Below, in pieces: positions 26,107 through 37,626 of a stretch of DNA of 64,000 nucleotides (its first letter is position 1; each line of letters starts with the position of its first letter). The position numbers were made by a program, and so were the translations under genes. Source of the DNA: Desmodus rotundus (taxonomy: Eukaryota > Chordata > Mammalia > Chiroptera > Phyllostomidae); assembly GCF_022682495.2 (NCBI RefSeq), contig NC_071389.1, positions 174,654,056 to 174,718,055 of the forward strand. Direction: 5' to 3'. Under the pieces are notes generated by a model that had not been told where the DNA came from, made no database searches, and saw nothing but the letters and a program-made list of their open reading frames with translations.

Positions 26107-28096
26107 GACTTCCAGCCAAGATGGATGCATAGGTAGATATACTTTGCCTCCTCACACAACCAAAAGAAGGACAACAACATATTTAAAAGCAAAAAATAAC
26201 CAGAACTGTCAGAAAATCGAACTGTATGGAAGTCCAACAACCAAGGAGTTAAAGAAGAAACATTCATCCAGACTGGTAGGAGGGGTGGAGACAAACAGCT
26301 GGGCAGACAGACAGGCAGCTTGCCATGTGGAGACCTGGCAAGGCGGCAGCTAGAGGATGGAGCAGGCAAGGCAGCGGCTGGCAGAGCAGGCGATCCCACA
26401 TTTGCATGTGTAAAAACCAGGAGGAACAACTGGGGAGTGAGACAGGCTGCGCAACCCAGGGTTCCAGTGCCCGGAAATAAAGCCTCAAAACCTCTGGCTG
26501 AAAAATTCTGTGGGGGTTGTAGCAGCAGGATAAACTCCCAACCTCAGGATAGTTCATTGGAGAGACCCACAGGGTCCTGGAACGTACACAAACCCTCCCA
26601 CCCAGGAATGAGCACCAGAAGGGCCCAATTTGCTTGTGGGTAGTGGGGAAAGTGACTGAAAGCTGGCTGAGAGCCAAGCAAGTGGTATTGGTCCCTCTCG
26701 GAACCCTCCCCCATATACAGTGCCACAATGCAGCAATGTGGGTTGCCCCACACTGGCCAATACCTAAGGCTATGCCCCTTACTACGTAACAGGCCCACCG
26801 AAACAAAAAAAATATGGTCGAAATGAAAGTACAGATCAAAGCTCCAAAAATAGAAGTAAGCAATGAAGAGATAACCAATCTATCAGATACAGAGTTCAAA
26901 ACACTGGTAATCAGGATGTTCACAGAAATGGTTGAGTATGATCACAAAATAGAGGAAAAAGTGAAGGCTATGAAAAGTGAAATAAAGGAAAATGCACAGG
27001 GAACCAACAGTGACAGAAGGAAACTGGGACTCAAATCACTGATTTGGACCAGGAAGAAATAAACATTCAACCAGAAGAAGCAAGAATGCAAAAAAATGAG
27101 GAGAGGCTTAGGAACCTCCAGGACACCTTAAACATTCCAACATCTGAATCATAGGGGTGCCAGAAGGAGAAGAAGAAGAGCAAGAAATTGAAAACTTATT
27201 TGAACAAATAATGAAGGAGAACTTCCCCAATCTGGCAAAGGAAATAGACTTCCAGGAAGTCCAGGAAACTCAGAGAGTCCCAAATAAGTGGGACCCAAGG
27301 AAGCACACACCAAGGCATATCAGAATTACATTACCCAAGGTTAAAGATAAGGAGAGAATCTTAGGAATAATCGTGCCTCGGATAAACCTCATTGGCTACA
27401 ATACTGCCACTGCTCAAAGCTTAGGCGAGAATCTTAAAAGCAGCAAGAGAAGAGATAGCTACCTACAAAGGAGTGCCCATAAGACTATCAGCTGATTACT
27501 GAAAAGCAACCTTGCAGGCAAGAAGGGGCTGGAAAGAAGTATTTGAAGTCATGAAAGGCAAAGACCTACATCCAAGATTAGTCCATCCAGCAAAGCTATC
27601 ATTTAGAATGGAAGGGCAGATCAAGTGCTTCCCAGATAAGGTCAGGTTAAAGGAGTTTATCGTCACCAAGCCATTATTATATGAAATGTCAAAGGGACTT
27701 ATCTAAGAAAAATAAGATGGTCAAAAATATGAACAGTAAAATGACAAGAAACTCACAACTATCAACAACCGAACCTAAAACAAAAAAAAAGCAAACAACT
27801 AGGACAGGAACAGAATCACAGAAATGGAGATCACAAGGAGGGTTATCAGCGGGAAGGGGAGTGGGAAGAAGGGGGAAAAGGTACAGGGAATAAGAAGCAT
27901 AAATGGTTGGTACAAAGTAAACGGGGAGGTTAAGAATAGTATAGGAAATATAGAAGCCAAAGAACCTTATGGACGACCCATGGACATGAACAAGGTATGG
28001 GAATGCTGGTGGGAGGTGGGGTACAGGGTGGAGGGGAATAAAGGGGAGAAAAATGGGACAACTGTAATAGCATAATCAATAAAATACGTGAAAAAA
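26107..28096 (+). mobile_element. HAL1-type (half-L1, ORF1-only) LINE, copy A
   Basis: A 1990-bp insertion flanked by an 11-bp perfect target duplication TAAATATTTGA (26096-26106 and 28097-28107). It starts at the CCAGCCAAGATGG leader. Next comes a GC-richer 5' region, a degraded L1-type ORF1 (about 26814-27706), and then a G-rich 3' UTR ending in AATAAAATA and an A-rich tail. There is no trace of ORF2 (endonuclease/reverse transcriptase) between ORF1 and the 3' UTR. The same layout recurs in copy B, so it is the family's structure and not a private deletion. This matches half-L1 retrotransposons, which depend on L1 for mobilisation (family knowledge). Confidence 0.85.
26814..27706 (+). pseudogene. 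HAL1 ORF1 (L1 ORF1p-like), copy A, broken
   Basis: Reads as L1 ORF1p: an N-terminal part containing SDTEFKTLVIRM that leads into the coiled coil, then an RRM-type nucleic-acid binding region (GVPEGEEEE, NFPNLAKEIDF), then the C-terminal domain (ARRGWKEVFEVMKGKDLHPR, YPAKLSFRMEGQIKCF-like). The frame is broken repeatedly: a shift before 27062, another around 27120-27157, and a 73-bp insertion at 27364-27436 that shifts frame inside the otherwise continuous RRM/CTD junction. The start ATG aligns with that of copy B. The real protein would act as an RNA-binding trimer and chaperone, but this copy cannot encode it. Confidence 0.85.
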
Positions 28097-28464
28097 TAAA
28101 TATTTGAAAACCTCTATATTGGTACATGAACATTGTGACAAGGGGAACTCTGATTGCCAAATGACAAAAGTTTCTATATTTAAAATTCATTTTAGGAGAT
28201 CAACATTTTCTATTCCCTTTTCTAATGCTCTCTTATTCTGACAGATCACTATTTAAAAAACACAACACAAACCATGCATTTATTTGGCTGTCATGAAGAA
28301 TTAAACATGAAAAAGATGAGACACTGTGGCTATCACTTGTTATTAAAACCAGCCGCTATGCTAAGGAGATCAAAATCAGTACAAACCCTAAGGGTTTAAA
28401 TCGGAATGAACCAGCTTGGTTTGAAAAATAACTTTTTTTTTAAACTTTGGGAGAGAGTTGCACA

Positions 28465-28650
28465 TATATTTCTTATTTGATCTTTCACTAGCCCTGTGAG
28501 CTATGAAGACCAGGAATTATAATTATCTCCATTTTACTGATGAGAAAACTGAGACAGAGATTTAATTGACTTACGTCGGCTAGTCTATGCCAGAAATAGA
28601 GTTAGAATTCCAGCCTTTCAACTGTGAATGCCTGTGTCTTAACCATTAGC
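28465..28650 (-). repeat. MIR SINE
   Basis: TCTCCATTTTACTGATGAGAAAACTGAGACAGAG is the reversed MIR core (28526-28559), preceded by CTAGCCCTGTGAGCTATG. Confidence 0.75.
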
Positions 28651-29379
28651 TCTAGATTCATAATGTTATTCTAGTCCTCTGTGCTGATTAGACTTCTAGA
28701 ATGTGATAGTGAGGTGCTCTGTCTGGATTCTGTGCCTTATGAGATCCACTTATAAGTAATTTAGGAGTTTTGTAAACTGCTGTTAAACCGGTAATATCTT
28801 GGAATGGGCCATGGCGGGAAAACTGCTACCATGACAACTAGTGAGCACTATAAATCAGGGTTTCATTCCCTGCCCCCCGAGAAATGCTTTATCTGTATGC
28901 CATTGTATCGCAGTGTAAATGGAAGAAGGGAAGCAAACAACAATAAAAACAGGATAGTTTAATTTAATACAAATGTAATACAGCTTTTTTACAGATGTAA
29001 TGTAATTTTATAAATACAGTACTTATCTAGGGTAGAGGTCAATGTTTCTTTGTGCCTAATTTAGAAATCTGCTTCTAAGCTGTAAATTAGAAAAGCTTGA
29101 GTGTTCATAGATCCTAACATTTTTTAGATCTATGTCAAGTTCCAGCACTTGCAAAAATTATGGCAGTTGGTGTGGCTTTTCCCTTTTCGGAACTTCTAGA
29201 AGGTTTCAAATAGAGCTACTTACATTGAGACTTATTTACTGTGTGTTTCATATGGATTAATTTGTCTCTTTAAGAATACAGTAGACTCTTTGAAGAGTGA
29301 GACATGGACTTTCCTTTCTTTTTTTCTTTTTTTGAATACATTTTTAATGAACACCTATTATATCCATGCTGCTATTCTT

Positions 29380-29592
29380 TTTTATTATCCTCACCCGAAG
29401 ATGTTTCTATTGATTTTAGGGAGAGAGAAAGGGGAAGGAAGGGAGGGAGAGTGAGAGAGACAGAGACAGAGATATTGATTGGTTACTTCAAATCCACAAC
29501 CCAGTTCATGTGCCCTGACCGGGAATCGAACCCATAACCTTTCTGTGTATGGGATGACGCTCCAACCAGCTCAGCCACCCCAGTCAGGGCAC
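29380..29592 (-). mobile_element. Ves SINE (antisense)
   Basis: Contains TGCCCTGACCGGGAATCGAA (reverse B box) and CAACCAGCTCAGCCACCCC (reverse A box), with a GA-rich tail segment. The flanks TGCTGCTATTCTT (29367-29379) and TGCTGCTCTTCTT (29593-29605) form a 12/13 target duplication. Confidence 0.86.
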
Positions 29593-30154
29593 TGCTGCTC
29601 TTCTTATTGCCTGAGACACACCAACTATCACACAAAAGTCTATGCCCTTATGGAACTTACAGTCTAATGAAGAGTCAGGAATTAATTCAAAGGAAAAATA
29701 TAACTGTGGTAGGTGCTTTGAGAAATTGTTCATAGTGCTGAGAGTGTCTGATAGTGGGTTTTTATTTGTTCATGGAGGTTAGTGAAAGCTTCCCTGAGAG
29801 CACAGTGATTGAACACATCTGAAGAATGAGAATTAATTTGAAGTTACTAGGTTTTGACTATCATTTCTTAATATAGACTTTTTTTATGCCTTCCCAATCT
29901 GAATTAAGTCCCCTAATTATATACCCTCTATATCATTCTGGATTTCCTGTTTTAAAGGTAACGACAATTTTTAATTTTACATTTATTCACTGTGTCTGTT
30001 TTTTCCACTAGGCTCTTGGCCCAAAGCTGGGACTATGTCTGTTTTCTTTACCTTGCTAAAACCTGACACATAATAGTCACTTTGCCAGTGTCTTATAAGG
30101 AAGCTGGGATATGTCCTCCCTACCTCTGATTTATCGAGAAGACATAGTAATATA

Positions 30155-30285
30155 CAGGGTGGGACAAAAGTAGGTTTACAGTTGTTTGTAGGGAAAATAA
30201 TACAGTAATTAATAAATAATAATAAAAGAGTAAACTTTGTGTTTTGTATACTTAAAACTATAAACCTACTTTTTCCCCCACCCTA
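30155..30285. mobile_element. 131-bp mariner-like MITE
   Basis: Inverted ends CAGGGTGGGACAAAAGTAGG and, at the right, the complement of TAGGGTGGGGGAAAAAGTAG, with TA duplicated at 30153-30154 and 30286-30287. The inverted match continues through GTTTA(C/T)AGTT. No coding capacity. The TIR resembles mariner-type elements reported in vesper bats (from memory). Confidence 0.78.
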
Positions 30286-31014
30286 TATATGAAAATCAGA
30301 AAAATAAGACAGTACACAAAATATTTCATTTCATGCCATAGGACCTAGGGAACACCAAGTATCCTGGAGTGAACTGAAATAAATCAGTATAGCAGTGTGG
30401 TCTAGGAGGATAAAAGTAGAGGCCATTGGATTTAGCAATAAGGAAGTTTGACTTATCTTGTTTGAAGGAAATTTGTTCAGTTTGTGAAACAGATTAAAGA
30501 TCATTTCTGAAGTTAAATATCTGGTGGTAATTTTTAAAGTTGTTTTTTATGAAAGGTAAAAAGAATGGTTAAATGAACACATCTTGTAAATAAGATGTAT
30601 CCAAGTGTGTATGTATAAGATACTGTCCAAAGTGCTTTGGAGGAAGGAAGGGGAGAGGGAGGAAGAAAAGAAAATTAGATGCAGGAAAAAAGACTGGAAG
30701 GAAATTGACAGGATGGTTAAATGATTGCCTTTAAATGATAGGACTTAGGATGATATTTTTTCCCCCTTGGTACTTTTATGTATTTTATATTTTTAAATAT
30801 TTTTCAAGTTTTTAAATTGAATTAATTTATGTTAGTTTAAAATGAAACAATAAACAGTACAGTTTCATGAAACTGACAATTGATTATGAGTGTAAGCCTA
30901 TATACTTAGAGGATTCAGAACTAAATTTTAGATTTTTTTAACTTGCCTAAATTTTCTAACAACTTTAGTATATTAATGTTAAATGTCAATTTGATCTTTG
31001 TTTTTATATATCCA

Positions 31015-31110
31015 TTTGCACTTTGTGTGCCTGAGCTCTGTGAGGGTGGGGATATTTGTCTTCGTGTTTCTTGCACCGTCCTGGCAGCGACAGGTGTTTG
31101 TTGAATGAGT
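31015..31110 (-). repeat. L2/MIR tail just upstream of exon 1
   Basis: GTGCCTGAGCTCTGTGAGGG and GACAGGTGTTTGTTGAATGA resemble the conserved L2 3' tail ('...gagggcagggac...tgttgaatga'). It lies 65 nt before the first coding exon. Confidence 0.45.
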
Positions 31111-31196
31111 AACTGTGAAACCGAGGTGTCTTGACCCTTTTATTGCCTTCAATCTTTGTACCTTTCATTTTTTAGAGCATATGATTGAAAGCCACG

Positions 31197-31255
31197 ATGA
31201 ATGGTCATATTTCTAATCATCCCAGTGGTTTTGGAATGTATGCATCTCAAATGAA
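31197..31255 (+). CDS. EPS8: EPS8 coding exon 1 (start codon)
   Basis: Encodes residues 1-19 plus two bases of codon 20; the peptide starts MNGHISNHPSGFGMY, the EPS8 amino terminus. The exon itself begins at 31176 after a pyrimidine-rich acceptor ending TTTTTTAG, leaving 21 nt of 5' UTR. The donor is AA|GTAAG at 31256. The ATG at 31197 is in the context GCCACGATGA, and it is the start used in known mammalian EPS8. An upstream ATG at 31181 lies five bases into the exon and is out of frame; it is followed shortly by TGA, giving a very short uORF. Because the exon has a splice acceptor, the transcription start must lie further upstream. Confidence 0.94.
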
Positions 31256-33162
31256 GTAAGTAGGAAGGGTTATATTTAATTTGTTGGGGTTTTTTTTAAT
31301 TTGGTTATTTTGTTTTATATTTTTAATGAAAATATAGTTTTAGTTCTTTATATAGTTCATTCCTCATTAATATATAATATCTTTATAATGCTAATATATC
31401 ATAACATAAGTTTGTTTCTGGTAAGACAAAGATGGTTAAGTAGTATCAACTCCAGTGATAGTGATTTTATTGAAGATGTTTTGTTCTGGTATTTGAAGTT
31501 TTATTGCTTTCTTATAGTCGAGTATATACTCTGCTTCAAAGCTTTCAGTTTTCTCTGGAGCATTCTATTAATGTTCTTCATAAAATTGTGACATTTGAGG
31601 AGAGTTCAGTGTCGTCTAGTCCATTCTATAAAGATAGTAACCATTGTGTAAAACACGGAAAGGCCAGGCGCACAAACAAAACCAGCCGTGCGGCTCCAGG
31701 TAGAACTTGAAATCACCAGCCTGACTGGAGTGGCCACTGCCTTACACGTTGCGGTTAATATTGTTATTTTATATTGGCCTTTGTGGTATGTAATTTGCTC
31801 TTCATTTTTCAAAACTAGGTTACTCACATTGTAAAGAGTTATGCTTCCCTTTTTCTTTTTACAAAGATGATTGCAAATCTCTTCGGTGTTGCTCAGTAAG
31901 AAACACCCCACGTGGGGCAGGGAGGGGTATGTCAGGTGCTGTCTTTCCTTGTCATCAGTTATTCGAGCCAGAAAGTTTGATTTTTTCCTTTTTCTTACAA
32001 CTATCCATTTAATTAGGAATTTATAACAATTTCTTCTATTGAAGAACCCTTGTTTCTATCCCTTTCTTCTATTCCTTCTATTCTAGCCTACTGATGGCCA
32101 TTGTCTCCTACCTGAATTTTTACAGCATCTTTCTATCTGGTCACCTTGCCATTAGTTTCTGGGATGTCTTCTTTAAAAAACATTCTGGATCATGTCACTT
32201 CGTTGTATAAACATATTTGCTATACCTAGAGAATAAAATTTAAATGATTAAGCCCTCTATTTGCCTTCTGCACTTCTCGAATCATTCATCTGACTGGGCA
32301 CATCACATTCCCTGCATTTTCCCTCAAACGCCATGCTTGTTCTCGGGCCCGGGCCAGGTGCTGTTTCCTCACTTAATTCTCCACTTGTCTGAAGAACTGC
32401 TTTCCTTTCTTTTAGACTCTGCTTAAATGTCAACTTGGCTGTAAATTCTTGGGCATCCTGATAAAAAGTTAGCCCTTCTTTGATCCTACATGTTATAGCT
32501 ATTAGTTTTATCCAGATACCACATTCTGTTGTAACTGTTTTAATGGATTTATTAAGAGCACCTTGTTCCCCTAACCCCCATACCGCATATTCTTCTGGTT
32601 TAGGGCTTAAATGTTTACTGAAAAAGTGAAAACTAATTAAAAATTTAGATAATATGTTTACTTCATATAATGTATTAGGAACAGGAGGCTAGAAATAAGG
32701 TAAAGCTGATCAGATTTAATGATAAAGTGTTATTTTGGTTAACTGCATTTAAATATTTGCGAAAACAGTGAATATTCCATTATAGCTTGAGTCACAGAGA
32801 GCATTGTACAACTGGATCACTGCTCTGAACTTGATTTAGTGTGGCCCACTCTTCTGAGATACTTTCAACCTTGGTGAATCTTCTTAGCTACAGTTCTGAC
32901 TTGGCATGTGAGAGGAGGCTGTGATTCGCCCCGGCCTGAGGCCTCATTTGGGCAGCGTGGTTTATATTCTATTTCCTGACCCCCCACCAGAACACGAGCT
33001 GCTACGAGCAGTTCTAGTGTGGCAATTCTAGTTAGCATCAATTCAATATGTTTGTTCAAAGCACATGATGATTGTGGTATATTGGAATTTCTATTTGCAG
33101 TTTTGAATTATTTTTAACTTACCCTGGACTTTAACCCAGCACAATGACTGTTTTTATTACAG
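31256..33162 (+). other. EPS8: EPS8 intron 1 (coding-exon numbering)
   Basis: A 1907-bp GT-AG intron splitting codon 20. It carries an old L2-like stretch (about 32080-32570, antisense). The rest is unremarkable AT-rich sequence. Confidence 0.85.
32080..32570 (-). mobile_element. L2-like old LINE fragment, antisense
   Basis: Motifs such as CTGGATCATGTCACTTCGTT and TGCTTAAATGTCAACTTGGC resemble reverse-orientation L2. Boundaries approximate. Confidence 0.5.
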
Positions 33163-33239
33163 TGGCTACGGATCATCATCCACCTTTTCCCAGATGGACA
33201 GAGAACAAAGTTCAAAAACAAGTGCAAAGGCCCTTTATG
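33163..33239 (+). CDS. EPS8: EPS8 coding exon 2
   Basis: A 77-nt exon completing codon 20 and encoding residues 21-45 plus one base of codon 46. The peptide includes NGYGSSSTFSQMDREQ and ends SAKALY, matching the serine-rich EPS8 N-terminus just before the PTB domain. The acceptor is TTTTTATTACAG and the donor is TATG|GTATG at 33240. Compared with human EPS8 as I recall it, the SQMDREQSS stretch carries several substitutions, as expected for a weakly constrained linker. The following intron is by far the longest inside the coding part (9.3 kb). Confidence 0.93.
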
Positions 33240-33879
33240 GTATGTTTATTTTTTTTGATACAAGTATAATTCTATTTCTGACCACTTTTTATGTTTATAA
33301 ATAAAATTTTCAGATTCATAGTTTGAGCCCATGCTTTCTTTTGTATTCTTTGGAATGAAGTAGTGATAAATAAGAATATTTTTAAAAGAGTTTTTTAAAA
33401 AACTACCAAAGCTATGGCCTCTGCTTGCGGGCATTTTAGAACTACAGAAGAAATGCATTTCAGTGCTTTCTAAGGGGTCTTTTGCGTGGCCCCAGTGCTG
33501 TAGGTGGCTTTCCCCACCTGCTTACTTATGATCGGCTTGTTGATCCTCGTGACTGACCCAGTTGAGTGTGGGATGTCAGTTGATGGAACTTCTTCCTTCT
33601 GGTTCTTGAACTTTGGGGTAGCGGTACAGTGTGCCCAGTAGCATTGATGTGATTTCACGTAAATGCACTGCGCTGCAACACATCAGGCCTCTCCCCGACT
33701 CCTCTGTCACCTCCATGGTTCTCTAGCTGGTCTCACATTATAAATAATGTGTTTTAACCTTTGATTATAACAGTTATTACTAAAAAGAAGCTGGGCACCA
33801 CATATGTTTAGGAAGGCGTTTGCTTTTATGGGACTTTTATGGCTTTTTAATATTGTACAGCAATAAAGAATCACAATAT

Positions 33880-34130
33880 GATTGTGGTTAAGAGCAAAGA
33901 CTCTGGAACCACACTTTCTGGGTTCCAATTCATTTCTACCATTTATTCGCTGAGTGATCTTGAGCAAGTTATTTTGCTTGTCTCTCTCTCATTTTTGCTT
34001 ATCTGTCTAATGGAGCTACCTCGTTTTGTTCATAGGAGAATTAAATGAGCTGCTACATGTAAAATGCTTAGAATGGTGCCTGACTAGTAGGAAACCTTTT
34101 GTATTTGCTATTATTATTATTATATTATCA
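33880..34130 (+). repeat. MIR SINE, near full length, in EPS8 intron 2
   Basis: GATTGTGGTTAAGAGCAAAG opens the MIR tRNA-like head, followed by GACTCTGGAACCACACTTTC, TGATCTTGAGCAAGTTATTT and AAAATGCTTAGAATGGTGCC. An (ATT)n run follows at about 34103-34142. Confidence 0.78.
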
Positions 34131-34890
34131 TTATCATTATTATCTGAGAACCAGCAGCATTTTCTAAATTTGGATTTTTTTTTAAAGTCATCTAGATCTA
34201 TAATGCCTTGGCTATGGTAAGAGTGAAAAATTCTAAGGTTTTTAAAAAATCTTTTTCTGCCCATATGTTCAGTGACTATACTTGAGGACTCAAATTATAC
34301 ATTGAGAAAATTGATTTTATGCCATACATGGATACATTTTCTTCTGGCCTTGTCAGTCTGGTGTGTATTGCTGTCGGTTTTGTTGAGTACTGTGTTGTGA
34401 CATTCTTACTACGGTCTAGTAGTTGTGAATTGTCGATCTAGAGAATATATTCAACAAGTAACTTATTTTGTGGTTAATTGTGCTTAAAACAGGGCCAGTG
34501 ACATATGATCCCTGACTTTAAGGCACTTGTAGTCTAGAGAATGACTTTAAGAAACTGGGATTTCTTTTTAAAGGTAAAAATAAAGTCATTAATATCTTCA
34601 GTCTCGTATCTAGAGAAATATTTAGGTGAGTCTGTGTGCTCGGCCTTGACCATCATAGCATCCACTTCCATGTCCTTTCATTCATTTCAAAGATGAATAA
34701 GAGATGGTCACTGCTTGTACGCCATTTTGGTGAGGAGGTAGACTAGCAAATAAATTGTCCTAATGAAGAGCTAAATAAGTTTGGATGGTAGTGTGTGTAA
34801 GGGGCACTGGGGAGGAGGAGGTAGTCAGGTAGAAGAGTTGAGCCTTGCCGTGAACTCTGAAAGTTAAGTAGTGTTCTCCGGGCATTGGAG

Positions 34891-34918
34891 GGTGGAGGGG
34901 GGCTGGTGCGGGGAGGGC
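34891..34918 (+). other. G-quadruplex motif in intron 2
   Basis: Four G runs of three or more separated by loops of 4, 7 and 1 bases (GGG TGGA GGGGGG CTGGTGC GGGG A GGG). On the sense strand, so it could also form in the pre-mRNA. Confidence 0.6.
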
Positions 34919-37319
34919 CAGGCCCGAGGGTGCTGTAAAAAGCAGTGTATGCTCTTTTAAAACTTGACTATAAATTCTATAACAGTGGGCTATCTTTGCC
35001 ATGTTTAGTTCAGGATTCACTAAGCTTTAGCACAGTGGCTAATGAGTAATTTATGCTCAGTAAATACTTGTGGAATGAATATAATGAATTCGTGAACTAC
35101 AAATAGTTTGGTGTTACCTGGAGGGTACAGGGTGGCGAGTTAGGAAATAAGATTGGAAAAATAAACATGGTCCCTATTAGGAAGAATCCTACTAATGAAT
35201 TGGAATGATTAGCCATTGACGTGTTTTAATCAGAGGCGTAATAGGTCACGCTCATCTTGGGTCTCTTTAGTGATGGTATTAAGGGCAGTTTGGTGCATAT
35301 GGATAGGAATAGGTGAACCAGACATCTGTGTAAGAGCCCTAAGACTTTTCGTAAGCAGAAAGAGTATTAATCTTCTCACAAATAACTCAAGCCCAAAGGT
35401 TTATTTTCAGGGAGCTAAGAAAGGAATAACGGATAAAAAAAAGTAGGACTTGTCTGCAACTTCTAATGTCATTAGCAGCAACTTCATAAAATCATAGATT
35501 CAAGGATTGAAAATCTTGAGCTTTTAGGCAGTAAAGTTTTATTTTCCCATTTTTATATATAAAGCAGCTGAGGCCCTTTATTAAGGTGAGGTGATTTCTC
35601 AGTCTCATAACTTTAAAAATCTTGGTTGTAAGAAATGACAGTTAATTTTATGTCACATGATAAAAATGAACAGTGTATAGGTAAAACAGAGGATATAAAG
35701 AGAGGCAAAAATCAAGAAGCATTTCCAAGGAAGAAAGAGGACTCAGCAATGTGTTGGGCTTACAGGTAAGAGGGTTTTAAGTTCCTGGAAGTTGCAGATA
35801 ATGTTTCCTTCCCTTTGTACGTAATACCTGCCTCTCCCTCCCAACACGCTGTACAGATGCACACGCATGCCTTTCTGCTCACAGACTCTCAGTCAGTGCC
35901 TGTGGAACGAATGGATAGAAAGAGGATGGCAATAGTGAAATGTATGCATGTTTTGAGTAAACCTTTGCAATAGACCAGGTCTAGCTGAAGTTTTAACTGT
36001 GTTTAGTTAACATCGGGAGTGTTTTAGCTTTCTAGCCTTCATAGTTTGAACTTTCTTTTTGTAACTAGAAAGCTTGTGAAGGAGAGATTTGTAATGTAGT
36101 TTATTTTGTCATATTGTATACATTTTCTTTAAAATTTCTCCTTTCATAGTTATTAAACTAGTTGGATAGATCTTTCATGAATTAACTGCCTTCATGGATA
36201 GTATATTAACTTCTTTGGAACACGAGTTTTACGATAATGGCCTCTGTTTTTCACACCCTGAGTGCAGGCCAGACACTGTATCAGGAGTTTCGTGCACCTT
36301 GCCCCTTTCAGGAGAGCCTGCGTCCACGGTGCCAGACTCGTGGTCAGAGAGGGAGCGTGGCGTCGGAGGCCCAGTGGTCTGTAGCTGAGACCTGGTGTGC
36401 TACCAAAGGCTCCGTTTGCAGCAAGTGATTTACCCTAGGGGCCCCAGTGTCCTCATCTGTAAAATAGAAAACAACAGTAACAATATTGTGATAAGATCCT
36501 ATGAGAAAATACAAGTAATGAGTCTATCGTGCCAGTGGGGAGTATGGGAGAGTCACTTTTAGTCCTGGGTCCTCGGCTTACTGAAGGCCCTCAAATTTAA
36601 TATTTTAATACATCTAAACGATCACAGTGATACTTTGATAGGATCAAGAGGTAATCTTCAGGACATATTTCTAAGCTTATGTTCTACAAATTATTTTTAT
36701 AAACCTATAAATGTTTATTGAATAACACAATTATGACAATACATTTGCTTTCTTTAGATATGTTTTAATTTAATTTATTCAAGGAAAACAGCTGAAATGT
36801 GCTACAGTTTTAATAACCATATTTTGTCATTTCTTCAAAGAAATTTCAAAGCCAGCATGTGGGAGGCTCTGCATCACTAGAGTCTCTGACAACATAGGGA
36901 CTTTTTGCTTAAGAAAATGAATAATTTTTTTCTTCTCCACTTACGATTGTAATATATCACTTAGCTACTGTTATCCAGGAATTAAAATATATATATATAT
37001 TCCAGCTATGCTGTTTTACAAAGTCTTTAAGCACTAAAACTTAAAAAAACATTGTTCGAAAGGGAAGTAGTTGTTAACTGTGTTAAACATTCCTTCTCCT
37101 CAGGGTGTAGACCCTGTAATCTCTTGTTAGTGACTCATAGGGTCATGGGTGTGGGCACTAACTACTGTAGGGTGATGTGCTCAAAGGCCGCAGTCCTTCC
37201 CTTTACACCACATTCAGAATCTTCACTTTTGAATATTTGGGTCCGCTTCTTCCTCTGAATGGATCCCAAGCCTGTCAGTTTTCCCTGCTGTTAACTTGCC
37301 TGCTTTAAGCATTGCTTTT

Positions 37320-37626
37320 TTTTTTTAAACTATTTTTATTAAATATATTGGAGTGACATTTGTTTTTTTGTTTGTTTGTTTTTCTTTTTTTTAAATTTTT
37401 TATTGTTATTCAATTACAGTTGTGTGCCTTTTCTCCCCATCCCTCCACCCCATCCCAGCCAAACTCCCCTCCCTCCCCCACCTCCACTCTCCCCCTAACT
37501 GGAACATAATAAATAGAAGAAAAAAGAAAACAAAATATAACCAGAGACATTGAAGTTAAGAACAATCTAACAATGGGCAGGGGGGAGTGGGGAGGGGACA
37601 GTGAGGAGAGGGGATTACAGGAACTA
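37320..37626 (-). mobile_element. 5'-inverted (twin-primed) L1 3' end
   Basis: A perfect 17-bp target duplication, CTTTAAGCATTGCTTTT (37303-37319 and 37627-37643), encloses a T-rich antisense L1 3' UTR (about 37320-37498) joined head-to-head to a sense piece (about 37500-37626). The sense piece, with GGAACATAATAAATAGAAG and ACCAGAGACATTGAA, matches the part of the 3' UTR that lies further 5' in the L1 at 59534-60019. A 5' inversion inside one target duplication is the signature of twin priming. Confidence 0.8.

Larger units (their letters stand above)
1..31175. other. Non-coding 5' intron/upstream region of EPS8
   Basis: No coding exon was recognised here. Open frames are short (mostly under 110 codons), or lie inside repeats. 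Identified repeats are listed separately. The stretches between them (about 1-1465, 2950-4386, 4600-6195, 7720-9060, 11015-12186, 13100-14160, 16950-17930, 18980-21356, 23090-24090, 24780-26100, 30290-31015) are AT-rich, CpG-poor and show nothing I can name. Because the first coding exon has a splice acceptor, at least one 5' UTR exon must lie upstream, either unrecognised here or outside the window. Confidence 0.7.

Noticed and set aside
26264..26923. 219-codon minus-strand open frame as a host gene
   Set aside because: It lies entirely within the 5' region and ORF1 start of HAL1 copy A, on the opposite strand. It has no recognisable domain and is not a cellular gene; discussed only as an element feature.
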